64,000 nucleotides of DNA from positions 1 through 64,000 of the forward strand of contig JAFWIF010000035.1 in assembly GCA_017514975.1 (NCBI GenBank). Direction: 5' to 3'. The translations under genes were made by a program, and so were the position numbers. The notes beneath the pieces are model-generated. The model did not search any database. It was not told the DNA's origin and worked only from the letters and a program-made list of their open reading frames with translations. This stretch comes from Candidatus Saccharimonadota bacterium. Lineage in GTDB: Bacteria; Patescibacteriota; Saccharimonadia; Saccharimonadales; Saccharimonadaceae. Every line of letters begins with the position of its first letter. Position 1 is the stretch's first letter. Shown here in pieces: positions 1 through 7,972 of the stretch.

Positions 1-107
1 AGAATTCCCTATGACCTCCCAGAAAGATGATCTGGTTGATAGGCGCAAGGTGGAAGTATGGCAACATATGGAGCCGAAGCGTACTAATAGAGGCATTGCC
101 TTTTTAT
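1..107 (+). rRNA. 23S ribosomal RNA, 3' end (partial)
   Basis: The segment GTTGATAGGCGCAAGGTGG, the later GGAGC and the GTACTAATAG block are the conserved last helices of bacterial 23S rRNA. The gene enters from outside the window, so only the 3' tail is present. The exact 3' end is approximate and was placed just before a perfect 12-bp stem that begins at 111. A 5S gene follows about 190 nt downstream, the usual 23S-5S order. Confidence 0.9.
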
Positions 108-297
108 GTCCTACTTATTGTTCTAGTGCTTGCACGATAACAATAAGTAGAGTAGACTTAACTAGAAATTGGTGTTCAATCAACCATACACCAAGTCAAT
201 TAAATTAATGTTGTTCTAGTCTTGCACATCGAGACTAGGCGCTAAACGAGGGCGGGGCGATAACTATTGCTTCGCACCACGCCCCTTTAGCATCTAA
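108..297 (+). other. 23S-5S spacer with four consecutive hairpins
   Basis: No gene is seen. Four stem-loops follow one another: 111-122 with 139-150 (perfect 12 bp plus an inner GTGC/GCAC stem), 169-175 with 188-194, 216-222 with 232-238, and 254-259 with 280-285. A near-repeat (TTGTTCTAGT followed by CTTGCAC) occurs in the first and third hairpins. Probably rRNA precursor processing structure; this is inference. Confidence 0.6.
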
Positions 298-406
298 TCT
301 CGGTGTCCATACCGCTGGGGAAATACCTGTTCTCATTCCGAACACAGAAGTCAAGCCCAGTAGGGGCGATTATACTGCTCTGCGGGAAACTAGCAAGACG
401 CCGAAT
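298..406 (+). rRNA. 5S ribosomal RNA
   Basis: The ends pair over eight bases (TCGGTGTC at 300-307 with GACGCCGA at 397-404), forming 5S helix I. The internal CATTCCGAACACAGAAGTCA is the universally conserved 5S loop B/C block. Length of about 108 nt is normal. It is followed at once by an intrinsic terminator, so it closes the rRNA operon. Confidence 0.93.
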
Positions 407-410
407 TTTC

Positions 411-439
411 AAAAAACACCCCCTAAAGGGGTGTTTTTT
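411..439 (+). terminator. Intrinsic terminator of the rRNA operon
   Basis: A perfect 12-bp inverted repeat, AAAAAACACCCC (411-422) and GGGGTGTTTTTT (428-439), with loop CTAAA and its own U-tract directly after the 5S gene. Confidence 0.93.
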
Positions 440-484
440 GAAAACACCATGGCGCGAAGACCTGATAAGATAGCTGTAAGGTGT

Positions 485-490
485 TATAAT
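485..490 (+). promoter_or_regulatory. Extended -10 box for the gene at 536
   Basis: TGTTATAAT, about 45 nt upstream of the start; unlike most promoters in this window it leaves a leader long enough to carry a Shine-Dalgarno site. Confidence 0.65.
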
Positions 491-535
491 GGATAGCAGA
501 TAGCTCATTGTTCCTTTCTAAAGGAGGTGGTCGAG

Positions 536-925
536 ATGGATGTAGAGAAGTCCAGCTTTAACCCGCAAGATGAAATCGGCGAGTTTAGTCGCACGATTGA
601 TGGCGTGCCTTACCGCTTATCCGTACAGAAGTGTCTGCTTGGCGATGAAACGCGCTATTGCATTGAAACGATAATTGGCGAAAAACGCCACCGTTCGTTG
701 CTAGCAAGCGAAGCGATGGCGCGTATTCTTATCAAGGAATTTTACCAAAAAGCACGCCTTGCGTTGCCCGATGAAGATCCGCCACTCGACGAAATCGATT
801 GGGAAGACGAAGATGTCGAAAGTGCTAAATCGAAGTTTCCGCTCAATAAATTTAGCCTCATCATCGGTGCTGTCGTTGTCGCTGCGCTAGCACTTCTCGT
901 TATATTGGTTCGTCTATTTACGTAA
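536..925 (+). CDS. Hypothetical tail-anchored membrane protein (129 aa)
   Basis: I do not recognise a family. The ATG at 536 was chosen over a GTG at 527 because AAAGGAGG (520-527) sits eight bases before it. The soluble part (about residues 1-100) is acidic, with a DEDPPLDEIDWEDED stretch near residues 81-95, and a single hydrophobic helix ends the protein three residues from the C-terminus (LIIGAVVVAALALLVILV). This predicts a cytoplasmic domain held to the membrane by a C-terminal anchor. It stands alone, with its own promoter and terminator, immediately behind the rRNA operon. The near-consensus ribosome site suggests strong expression. Confidence 0.75.
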   Translation: MDVEKSSFNPQDEIGEFSRTIDGVPYRLSVQKCLLGDETRYCIETIIGEKRHRSLLASEAMARILIKEFYQKARLALPDEDPPLDEIDWEDEDVESAKSKFPLNKFSLIIGAVVVAALALLVILVRLFT

Positions 926-931
926 CCAAAA

Positions 932-961
932 GCCGCTCACTCTAAAGGAGCGGCCTTTTTG
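932..961 (+). terminator. Intrinsic terminator after the tail-anchored protein gene
   Basis: GCCGCTC (932-938) pairs with GAGCGGC (948-954), followed by a T-run. Confidence 0.9.
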
Positions 962-1027
962 TAATATGAAGCTACTGGCTAGACCAGCCAACGCGTCGTT
1001 CGTAAACTCCCCATAGTGCAAAACACA

Positions 1028-1055
1028 AGAAAAAAGGTCGCTCATATCTGCGACC
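1028..1055 (-). terminator. Intrinsic terminator of the small membrane protein gene
   Basis: Read on the minus strand, GGTCGC pairs with GCGACC (1050-1055 and 1036-1041) and runs into a T-tract. Confidence 0.88.
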
Positions 1056-1087
1056 TCAACCCCTCGGGCAACTAAAAGCAATTTCGT

Positions 1088-1312
1088 CTATCGACGCTTT
1101 ATGTTTTCCGTTAGAAAGCTCCAGACAGCAGATACCGCAAGTCCCGCGCCAGTACTCAGAGTCAGCCAATTAACGATATTCGGTATCGTTTCAGACCTTT
1201 CTACAATGACTGGCAGGCAAAGCGACGTCATAAATGCTACACCGAAGCAAAACATAAGGATCACTGGTAGTCTCCAAAATTTTGCCATTTCGTCAAATTT
1301 CTGTTTCGGCAT
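1088..1312 (-). CDS. Small two-helix membrane protein (74 aa)
   Basis: No family recognised. AAGGAGGTGAAATTAT directly precedes the ATG, an almost perfect ribosome site, and a textbook promoter and terminator bracket the gene, so this small frame is very probably real. The product has two hydrophobic segments (about residues 15-35 and 50-68), a charged N-terminus (MPKQKFDEMAKFW) and a basic C-terminus (ENIKRR), giving a predicted hairpin with both ends in the cytoplasm. Monocistronic. An overlapping plus-strand frame of similar length lacks any start signal. Confidence 0.75.
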   Translation of the reverse strand: MPKQKFDEMAKFWRLPVILMFCFGVAFMTSLCLPVIVERSETIPNIVNWLTLSTGAGLAVSAVWSFLTENIKRR

Positions 1313-1371
1313 ATAATTTCACCTCCTTGCGTGATTCTTTGTGACACAATCGATTATCGCCCGTACTCCTT

Positions 1372-1400
1372 ATTATATCACAGAGTTAACAAAAAGTCAA
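1372..1400 (-). promoter_or_regulatory. Consensus sigma-70 promoter for the 74-aa protein
   Basis: On the minus strand TTGACT (1400-1395), a 17-nt spacer and TATAAT (1377-1372); about 60 nt from the start codon. Confidence 0.88.
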
Positions 1401-1441
1401 GAAAATGCAACTCTCGCGTCGACATCAGTTGAATAATATCG

Positions 1442-3913
1442 CTACCCGCCAAACTTATCGAGCATTTTCGCAGCCTTCCCCCAAAGCTTTTTTACGGCTC
1501 TCACTGTTTTTGATTCTTGGCCAAGTTCGACGACTTTACTCTTTTCTAAATATGTGTCAAATTTCCGAAAGCCAAACCGTGTTAGCGACGTCATCCATTT
1601 TAAAATCGCCGGAATCAGTAGCGCAATCAAGCCTAGTGTGACGCCCGCAAGCCACGAAATCGGTGACAGGTTAAAGAATTGCGGTGCTATGATAAACGAT
1701 AAAATCACCCCAATTACGCATAGCCCCCAAATTGCCCATTTGCGCCAATCAAGTGGTTTTGCGGCACGATAGACCATTATTATTCCGACAATCGCCAACA
1801 ATGCCGTGCTCGCTGTTGATATTTCGTTTTCCTGAAAGGCTAAGATTCGCCCAAAGAACATCATGAGGGCTACGATGATTGCGTCGGTTAATCCGCCAGG
1901 AATCGCTCGGAACAAGATATTGCGCACAAAATTTCCGCGAATCAAATCCGTATTTGGCAATTGCGACAGCAAGAACGCTGGCATACCTATCGTAAAGAAA
2001 CTAATCATAGAAACTTGCGCTGGCACTAATGGATATGCGATGCCGAATATGATCGCAATCAATGCTGTCAGTAACGAAAAAACGTTTTTTACCAAGAATA
2101 AGCTACCTGAACGCTCAAGGTTATTGACAACGCGTCGCCCTTCGTAAACCACTTCTGGCATCTTTGAAAAATCCGATTCCATAAGAACCAGTTTCGAGGC
2201 TTGCACGGCCGCTTCGCTTCCGCTCGCCATCGCAATCGAACAGTTTGCTTCTCTCAGTGCTAAGATATCGTTGACGCCGTCGCCGGTCATCGCTACCGTC
2301 TTGCCGTCCGCTTGTAAAGCTTGAATTAGTTGACGCTTTTGTTCGGGCTTTACTCTCCCAAAAATCGTGTATTTACGGATTGCATTGCGTACCAACTCTG
2401 CTTCATGTTCTGGCGAAGATTTGTCGATTAAGCTCGTCGCGTCAATATACCGGTCGGCGTGCTTGATTTTTGCCTGCTTTGCGACTTCCGACACCATTCT
2501 TGGCGCGTCTCCAGAAATAACCTTTATCTCGACTCCTTGTTTTTCGAAATATGAGAATGTATCAGCGGCGCTTGCGCGGACTGGATTCATAATCAAAATC
2601 CATCCCACTGCGTCAACTTTTTCGGTTAATTGTCGTCCGTCTACGGACCCATGATATTTACCAAAAACAACGACTCTATAACCGCGCGCCTGAAAATCTT
2701 CAACATCTTTCGCATAGTCCCCGTAGCGTTCCCGTAAAACTAATTCGGGAGCTCCAAGCACGTACGCATCATTCTCAAAATTTACTCCGCTGTATTTGAA
2801 ATCCGACGAGAAGCCTGCTACTGAGCGCGCCGTTCGACCAGTTGGCTGCGTAAAGAAATCTTTAATCGCCTTCATCGTCTCGTTGTCTGCCTCTTGCGCT
2901 TGCGCAAAGTCGCTTACTAGACCAAACGCTTCCTTGTACGATATTTTCGTATTGCGCGCTAGTTCAAGCGAGGCGATCTTCATTCTCGCGTCGGTAATTG
3001 TGCCGGTCTTGTCGACACAAAGCACATCAACGCGTGCCAATGTTTCGATGCTACGCATGTCTTGCGGTAGAACCTTTTGTTGCGCAAGCTTGGTCGCGCT
3101 AATCGCTAACGCTACGCTAGATAAGAGGAATAGCCCTTCTGGGATCAGACCAATCACCGCCGCAACCGCTGTCTGTACACTTCTCTGTGCAGTTGCGCCA
3201 TCTCCAAAATATCTTTGACAAAATAAAATCAGTCCGACCGGCACCACGATTGCTCCAGCAAGGATAACGATACGGTTTAATGACCGAATAATCTCCGACT
3301 CCTCGTGTTTTTTCTCTTTCTTTGCCTCGAGGGTTAATTGCGAAATATACGACTCGCGTCCCACGCGTGTTAATTTTGCATAGCATCTGCCCGATACGAT
3401 AAAGCTCCCAGACAACAACTCGTCGCCGACGCTTTTTTTGATATCTATTGCCTCGCCGGTCAATAGCGATTCGTTAGCTGCAACTTCGCCCTCGAGAATC
3501 TTTGCGTCGGCTGGGATTTGGTCTCCGGCCTTAAAAATCACGACATCATCTTTGACTAACCATTCGGATGCCAATCGGCGCTCTTTGCCGTCTCGCATCA
3601 CGGTCGCCGATGGCGCATTGAGAATTTTCATGCGGTCGAGCGTGATTTTTGAGCGAATTTCTTGCACGATGCCGATTAAAGTATTTGCGATAATGATTGG
3701 CAAGAAAGTGATATCGCGCCAAGAATTAACCAAAATCAACAAGAGGGCAATGATTAGAAAAATAAAATTGAAATAGGTAAACACGTTGCCGATAATAATC
3801 TGGCGTATTGTTTTTGACGGCGCCGAAACTGCAACGTTGCTTAGCCCTGCCAATTTTCTTTGTCGCACCTCTGCCTTACTGAGGCCGTCAAGCTGTTTTT
3901 TGTGTTTTGCCAT
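1442..3913 (-). CDS. P-type cation-transporting ATPase, CtpE/CaxP-like (823 aa)
   Basis: Couples ATP hydrolysis to cation transport across the membrane. Visible in order: actuator-domain LLTGEA, paired helices of the membrane core, the phosphorylated Asp in CVDKTGTIT, and the hinge MTGDGVNDILALREANCS. The C-terminal third has further helices. The GDGVND-ILALREA variant and overall size resemble the CtpE/CaxP group, known as calcium exporters in mycobacteria and streptococci; no N-terminal heavy-metal domain is present. The ion is inferred. The ATG at 3913 (MAKHKKQL) is preferred to an upstream frame extension because a TATAAT box lies nine bases before it; 41 further upstream codons would lie across a terminator hairpin. 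Confidence 0.9.
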   Translation of the reverse strand: MAKHKKQLDGLSKAEVRQRKLAGLSNVAVSAPSKTIRQIIIGNVFTYFNFIFLIIALLLILVNSWRDITFLPIIIANTLIGIVQEIRSKITLDRMKILNAPSATVMRDGKERRLASEWLVKDDVVIFKAGDQIPADAKILEGEVAANESLLTGEAIDIKKSVGDELLSGSFIVSGRCYAKLTRVGRESYISQLTLEAKKEKKHEESEIIRSLNRIVILAGAIVVPVGLILFCQRYFGDGATAQRSVQTAVAAVIGLIPEGLFLLSSVALAISATKLAQQKVLPQDMRSIETLARVDVLCVDKTGTITDARMKIASLELARNTKISYKEAFGLVSDFAQAQEADNETMKAIKDFFTQPTGRTARSVAGFSSDFKYSGVNFENDAYVLGAPELVLRERYGDYAKDVEDFQARGYRVVVFGKYHGSVDGRQLTEKVDAVGWILIMNPVRASAADTFSYFEKQGVEIKVISGDAPRMVSEVAKQAKIKHADRYIDATSLIDKSSPEHEAELVRNAIRKYTIFGRVKPEQKRQLIQALQADGKTVAMTGDGVNDILALREANCSIAMASGSEAAVQASKLVLMESDFSKMPEVVYEGRRVVNNLERSGSLFLVKNVFSLLTALIAIIFGIAYPLVPAQVSMISFFTIGMPAFLLSQLPNTDLIRGNFVRNILFRAIPGGLTDAIIVALMMFFGRILAFQENEISTASTALLAIVGIIMVYRAAKPLDWRKWAIWGLCVIGVILSFIIAPQFFNLSPISWLAGVTLGLIALLIPAILKWMTSLTRFGFRKFDTYLEKSKVVELGQESKTVRAVKKLWGKAAKMLDKFGG

Positions 3914-3922
3914 CTTGTTAAT

Positions 3923-3928
3923 ATTATA
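3923..3928 (-). promoter_or_regulatory. -10 box, P-type ATPase gene
   Basis: TATAAT with 9 nt to the ATG and no Shine-Dalgarno sequence; predicts a leaderless or nearly leaderless mRNA. Confidence 0.7.
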
Positions 3929-3945
3929 TACTATGAAAGCCGTTC

Positions 3946-3974
3946 TATAAAAGCGGCACCGCGCGTGCGGTGCC
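3946..3974 (-). terminator. Intrinsic terminator after the 121-aa membrane protein
   Basis: Minus strand GGCACCGC-ACGC-GCGGTGCC (3974-3955), a perfect 8-bp stem, followed by GCTTTTAT. Confidence 0.85.
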
Positions 3975-4001
3975 TTGGTGAGTGTTGTCTGGTGGCGGGG
4001 C

Positions 4002-4367
4002 TTAGTCGAAGAACTCTTTGTCCCTCTCCTTTTCATAGCGCTTGCTTATACGGCTATAATAAGCCCCTATTCCTTTGAAGACCCACATAAGGCCTATTGC
4101 GACAATTCCGCTTATGAACAGGACTGTCGCAAAGACCGTGAGCCCAGGCGATCTCGCCATGACGTTGATGATCCATAGCAGGATACCGAGTACTACGGCT
4201 CCTGCGCCAGCGAACATGGCGATGCTCCCTCGTTTATGCCATTCGTCGGCTTTTTCTTTCGACGGGTGGTCGAGAAAGCTTTTTGTCTTCTGTTCGTATT
4301 TGAGCTGTTTCTTCGCCTCCTCTTGTCTGTTTTTTGCTAGTTTCTTCGCATCTTCTACCCATGACAT
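4002..4367 (-). CDS. Hypothetical two-helix membrane protein with charged ends (121 aa)
   Basis: Not recognised as a known family. AGGAGG lies seven bases before the ATG. The first 45 residues are lysine- and glutamate-rich and probably helical, two hydrophobic segments follow (about 48-67 and 76-100), and the tail is again charged (SRISKRYEKERDKEFFD). Both termini are predicted cytoplasmic. It has a long leader of about 115 nt with a hairpin and a possible nine-codon leader frame, and ends in a strong terminator, so it is an independent, possibly translationally regulated unit. Confidence 0.75.
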   Translation of the reverse strand: MSWVEDAKKLAKNRQEEAKKQLKYEQKTKSFLDHPSKEKADEWHKRGSIAMFAGAGAVVLGILLWIINVMARSPGLTVFATVLFISGIVAIGLMWVFKGIGAYYSRISKRYEKERDKEFFD

Positions 4368-4394
4368 AGTCGATCCTCCTATACGTGTCCGTCC

Positions 4395-4421
4395 TTAGTT
4401 ACGCATCTTGGCGGTGAACAA
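4395..4421 (-). CDS. Possible leader peptide (8 aa)
   Basis: In the leader of the 121-aa protein, AAAGGAGG is followed seven bases later by TTG and eight sense codons to TAA (MFTAKMRN if TTG starts). The site is much stronger than chance would suggest, but the peptide is too short to support by composition and no attenuator pair is obvious. Alternative: the AAAGGAGG is fortuitous. Confidence 0.3.
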   Translation of the reverse strand: MFTAKMRN

Positions 4422-4490
4422 TGTGTCGCCTCCTTTCAACACACGACCAAAATGAACTCGTCTCACCACTCACGAGACGCTACGACCTAT

Positions 4491-4496
4491 ATTATA
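4491..4496 (-). promoter_or_regulatory. Extended -10 box, 121-aa membrane protein
   Basis: Minus strand TGCTATAAT, roughly 120 nt upstream of the start, leaving a structured leader (CGTCTC/GAGACG stem). Confidence 0.7.
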
Positions 4497-4563
4497 GCAC
4501 ACTTTGTTAAATTTGTCTAGTCTAATCTAAGAATAAGCCAAATCATACAAACCAAAACCATGC

Positions 4564-4569
4564 TACAAT
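4564..4569 (+). promoter_or_regulatory. Extended -10 box, prfB
   Basis: TGCTACAAT, 7 nt before the ATG; no ribosome site. Confidence 0.72.
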
Positions 4570-4576
4570 AAAACAT

Positions 4577-5680
4577 ATGTCAAAACTTTCCCAACGTCTC
4601 TCAAAGCTTCAGTCTGATTTTTCGCACGCTTGGACGCAACTGTCGCTCGATACGCGTCTCGATGAGCTTGGTCGCCTCGAGGCCGAGGTGGCTGTGCCCG
4701 AGATTTGGAATCGTCCTGATGAAGCGCGCAAAAAAAACACCAGACTTGCCCGCCTCCACGATGAGCTTGATCCTTGGCTTTTACTTAAAACGCAACTCGC
4801 CGATATCTCCGAGCTTCTCGAGCTTGACGACGCGTCTCTTGAAGACGAATTATCTGCGCAGCTGGACGCGATGGCCCAGTCGTATCAAGCGCTTCGGCTG
4901 AGCTTGCGTTTTACCGGTAAGTATGACCAGAACGATGCGATTTTGAGGATCACTGCTGGCACTGGCGGCACCGAAGCGATGGACTGGGCGAGTATGCTTG
5001 AGCGTATGTATTTGCGTTGGGCAGAGCGCCATGGTGCAAGTGTGCAGATTCTCGATCGTGTTGTCGGCGAAGAGGCCGGAATTAAGACTGTCGTACTCGA
5101 ACTCACAGGCGCCAATTTGTACGGTCAACTTAAGTCCGAACACGGCACGCATCGCCTCGTGCGACTTAGCCCGTTTAATGCCGACCACTTACGCCAGACC
5201 TCTTTTGCTTTAGTTGAAGTTTTGCCGGTGATTTCTGATGATGATTCTGATTTTCAAATTGATCCAAAAGACCTGCGCGTCGACGTGTACCGGTCGGGCG
5301 GTCATGGCGGACAGGGTGTCAATACGACCGATTCCGCAGTGCGCATCACGCATCTCCCCACGAATATTGTCGTTGCGATTCAAAACGAACGTAGTCAGAT
5401 TCAAAACAAAGCCAAGGCAATGGAGATTCTTCGCGGCAAGCTACAGCAGCTGATGCAGGAGCAGAATGCCGAGTCGCTCGATAAGCTACGCGCTGGCGAA
5501 TCGGCCTCTTGGGGACAACAGATTCGCAATTATGTCCTTCATCCATACAAACTCGTCAAAGATACTCGCACGAAGTATGAAACTACCGACACAGACGCAG
5601 TCCTAGACGGCAATCTCGACGCTATTATTGCCGCTTATTTGGACACACTTCCCTCGGAATCCGCACACGCAAAAACTTGA
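4577..5680 (+). CDS. prfB: Peptide chain release factor 2
   Basis: Terminates translation at UGA and UAA by recognising the stop codon in the decoding centre and triggering hydrolysis in the peptidyl-transferase centre. The protein (367 aa, normal length) has the domain 1 helices, the RF2-type stretch GTEAMDWASMLERMYLRWAE, the SPF stop-codon anticodon element in RLVRLSPFNADH (about residues 196-207) and the catalytic GGQ in GGHGGQGVN (about 242-250). SPF rather than PxT marks RF2, not RF1. The reading frame is continuous, without the autoregulatory +1 frameshift found in many bacterial prfB genes. Its own stop is TGA, consistent with a standard code. Confidence 0.96.
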   Translation: MSKLSQRLSKLQSDFSHAWTQLSLDTRLDELGRLEAEVAVPEIWNRPDEARKKNTRLARLHDELDPWLLLKTQLADISELLELDDASLEDELSAQLDAMAQSYQALRLSLRFTGKYDQNDAILRITAGTGGTEAMDWASMLERMYLRWAERHGASVQILDRVVGEEAGIKTVVLELTGANLYGQLKSEHGTHRLVRLSPFNADHLRQTSFALVEVLPVISDDDSDFQIDPKDLRVDVYRSGGHGGQGVNTTDSAVRITHLPTNIVVAIQNERSQIQNKAKAMEILRGKLQQLMQEQNAESLDKLRAGESASWGQQIRNYVLHPYKLVKDTRTKYETTDTDAVLDGNLDAIIAAYLDTLPSESAHAKT

Positions 5681-5700
5681 ATATTTTAACGCGCTTATGC

Positions 5701-5706
5701 TATCAT
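5701..5706 (+). promoter_or_regulatory. Extended -10 box, ftsE
   Basis: TGCTATCAT, 7 nt before the ATG; no ribosome site. Confidence 0.68.
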
Positions 5707-5713
5707 CATATTT

Positions 5714-6796
5714 ATGATATTGCTTGATAATATCTCGAAATATTACCCAGGCGACAAAGTTCCTGCATTGGATCAGGTGACTTTGAATGTCCAGCCAAAA
5801 GAGTTCGTTTTTCTCGTCGGTAAATCTGGCGCAGGTAAATCTACCTTGATCAAGATGCTCACGCGGGAAGAAAAGCCGACTTCTGGCAAGATTATGGTTG
5901 GCGGTATTGACTACGACTACCTCCAGAAACGCCACATTCCACATCTCCGCCGTCGCCTTGGCGTCGTCTTTCAAGATTTCAAGCTCTTGCCAAATCGTAC
6001 TGTTTACGAAAACGTCGCTTTTGCGCTAGAAATCGTCGGTGTTTCCAATAAAGAGATCCGACGCACTGTCCCGAAAGTCCTCGAGTTGGTCGGCCTTAGC
6101 GATAAGTCTCACAAGTTTCCGTCTGAATTATCCGGCGGCGAACGCCAACGTGTCGCGATCGCTCGTTCAATGGCGCGTCAGCCCAAGATTTTGATTGCAG
6201 ACGAGCCTACCGGCAATCTCGACCCAGAAACATCATGGGGTATCGTGCGTCTTCTCGAAGAGATTAACAACTTCGGCACCACTATCTTAGTGACTACGCA
6301 TGACGAGAAAATCGTCAACCAACTCAAGAAGCGCGTCTTGACGATTCGCGACGGAAAGTTAATTGGCGACCAAAAAGACGAAGGTCACTACGACCTTGAC
6401 GCTACTAGTACCGCCCCGCCAAAGCGCCCTCTTGCGCCATTGCCCAAAAAGGAGCCATCTCAGCCAACCGTAGTCGCACCTATGACGAACGAGGAGCTCG
6501 ATGCGGCGCGTGACTTGTCTAGCAAGGTAACCATACAAACCAAAGCCGAATCCGCTAATACTGCTAATACTGCCGCTGAGCCATCTGCGCCTTCTACCAC
6601 GCGCCACTCTGCCGCTGTCGACGCCCATGCAAGTGCGCTTGCCAATGCGGCCACGATTACGCCCGCCCCGCCACGCGCCGTCTCTCCTCAAGCCGCCCAT
6701 CGTCGTGCTGCTACGACCGCCGCTCGTCAGGCTGCTGCCGTACGTCGCGCCCAAGCCGCCGCCAATGCACCAAAAGCTAAAAGGAAAATTATTTAA
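5714..6796 (+). CDS. ftsE: Cell division ATP-binding protein FtsE with long C-terminal tail
   Basis: Cytoplasmic ATPase of the FtsEX complex, which drives periplasmic or wall hydrolases at the division site. Residues 1-225 are a complete ABC domain: Walker A GKSGAGKSTL, Q-loop FQDFKLL, signature LSGGERQRVAIARS, Walker B ILIADEPTGNLD and the H-loop TTHDEKIV. Typical FtsE ends near residue 220-230; here another 130 or so residues follow, rich in Ala, Pro, Thr and Arg and apparently disordered, ending in a basic KAKRKII. ftsX lies 33 nt downstream and a PcsB-like hydrolase follows, the full streptococcal-type FtsEX-PcsB order. Confidence 0.95.
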   Translation: MILLDNISKYYPGDKVPALDQVTLNVQPKEFVFLVGKSGAGKSTLIKMLTREEKPTSGKIMVGGIDYDYLQKRHIPHLRRRLGVVFQDFKLLPNRTVYENVAFALEIVGVSNKEIRRTVPKVLELVGLSDKSHKFPSELSGGERQRVAIARSMARQPKILIADEPTGNLDPETSWGIVRLLEEINNFGTTILVTTHDEKIVNQLKKRVLTIRDGKLIGDQKDEGHYDLDATSTAPPKRPLAPLPKKEPSQPTVVAPMTNEELDAARDLSSKVTIQTKAESANTANTAAEPSAPSTTRHSAAVDAHASALANAATITPAPPRAVSPQAAHRRAATTAARQAAAVRRAQAAANAPKAKRKII

Positions 6797-6829
6797 GCCA
6801 ACCTTTAATTATGTCACAAAAGGGAAATA

Positions 6830-7882
6830 ATGTCAAATAAGAATCAGCAAAACGTCGTCAAAGTCTCAAAGAACACCACGGAAACCGCTTTAAAAAGCAG
6901 CGCCGAGCTTAGTAAAAAGCGTTTATCTCGCATTACAAAGACGCGCCACCACCGCGTTCGCACTACGCGCCGAGTATTTCGCTACGGCTTCAAAAGCTTC
7001 ATGCGCAACACTTGGCTGTCTGTGGCGGCGATTGCCATTATGACCGTTACGCTCGTCGTTCTTTCGGCCACCATTATCGCTACCAATGCAATGGGTTCAG
7101 CAATTAAGAAGATTGAAGCCAAAGTCGACATGTCGATTTACATCAAGCAAACCGCTACAAAAGACCAGATTCGTCAAATCGTTTCACGCATTCGTCAATT
7201 ACCAAGCGTGGCGTCCGTGAGCTATGTCTCACCAGAAAAGGGCAACCAAGACACGATTACTAAAATGATTGAAGATAGTAAGATTACCGATCAAAACATT
7301 ATCAAGAGTTTACGCGAAGCTCCAAATAAAGTTCCGTGGACGATTAATGTTAAGCTCAATAACCTTAACGAAACTCAAGAACTGGTTAATTTTGCCGAAA
7401 ATGACAGCTCGATGGTCGGAATGCTCGACGCGCGCGACCCTAGTTATACCGGTGGCAACAAAGAAGCGATCGACGCGATTGCGAGCTATATGCGGCGCGT
7501 TGAGCTGATTGGTCTTGGTGCCGCCGCAATCTTTGCCGTTATTGCTATTTTAGTCGTCTTCAACACGATTCGCATGGCAATCTTTAACCGTAAAGAAGAA
7601 ATCTATATGATGAAGCTAGTTGGCGGTAGTCGTTGGTTTATTGCGGGTCCATTTATCGTCGAAGCAGGATTATATGGCGTGGTGGCCGCCATTATCTCTT
7701 TTGCGATTGTCTACTTAACGATGTACGCTCTAAAAAATAGCTTCAGCTCCATCCTCGCGCCAACCTACTCTATCATTCAGACTTATTGGTATTTTGTGAT
7801 AGCGGCGCTATTGGTAGTTGGCGTGCTTATCGGTATCATCTCGGCATTACTCGCTACGCGCAAGTATCTTAAACTCAAATAA
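6830..7882 (+). CDS. ftsX: Cell division permease FtsX
   Basis: Membrane partner of FtsE. The 350-aa product has a basic cytoplasmic N-terminal extension (about 65 residues, KTRHHRVRTTRRVFRYGF), one helix, an extracytoplasmic domain (about residues 90-215) and three C-terminal helices, the standard FtsX topology. The motif VVFNTIRMAIFNRKEEIYMM in the cytoplasmic loop is characteristic. AAGGGAAATA precedes the ATG, consistent with translation as the second cistron after ftsE. The large outer loop is the known docking site for PcsB-type coiled-coil hydrolases, and such a protein is encoded next. Confidence 0.94.
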   Translation: MSNKNQQNVVKVSKNTTETALKSSAELSKKRLSRITKTRHHRVRTTRRVFRYGFKSFMRNTWLSVAAIAIMTVTLVVLSATIIATNAMGSAIKKIEAKVDMSIYIKQTATKDQIRQIVSRIRQLPSVASVSYVSPEKGNQDTITKMIEDSKITDQNIIKSLREAPNKVPWTINVKLNNLNETQELVNFAENDSSMVGMLDARDPSYTGGNKEAIDAIASYMRRVELIGLGAAAIFAVIAILVVFNTIRMAIFNRKEEIYMMKLVGGSRWFIAGPFIVEAGLYGVVAAIISFAIVYLTMYALKNSFSSILAPTYSIIQTYWYFVIAALLVVGVLIGIISALLATRKYLKLK

Positions 7883-7960
7883 TCTCTCGAGCCCATCTAG
7901 AGCCACGTAATCGCTTTATGATTAGTGGTGGCTACGCTTGCAGTTTCGTTGCGCTTATGT

Positions 7961-7966
7961 TATGTT
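7961..7966 (+). promoter_or_regulatory. -10 box, PcsB-like hydrolase
   Basis: TGTTATGTT, 6 nt before the ATG at 7973, with a possible TTGCAG -35 at 7939-7944 (16-nt spacer). Confidence 0.6.
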
Positions 7967-7972
7967 GTATGT

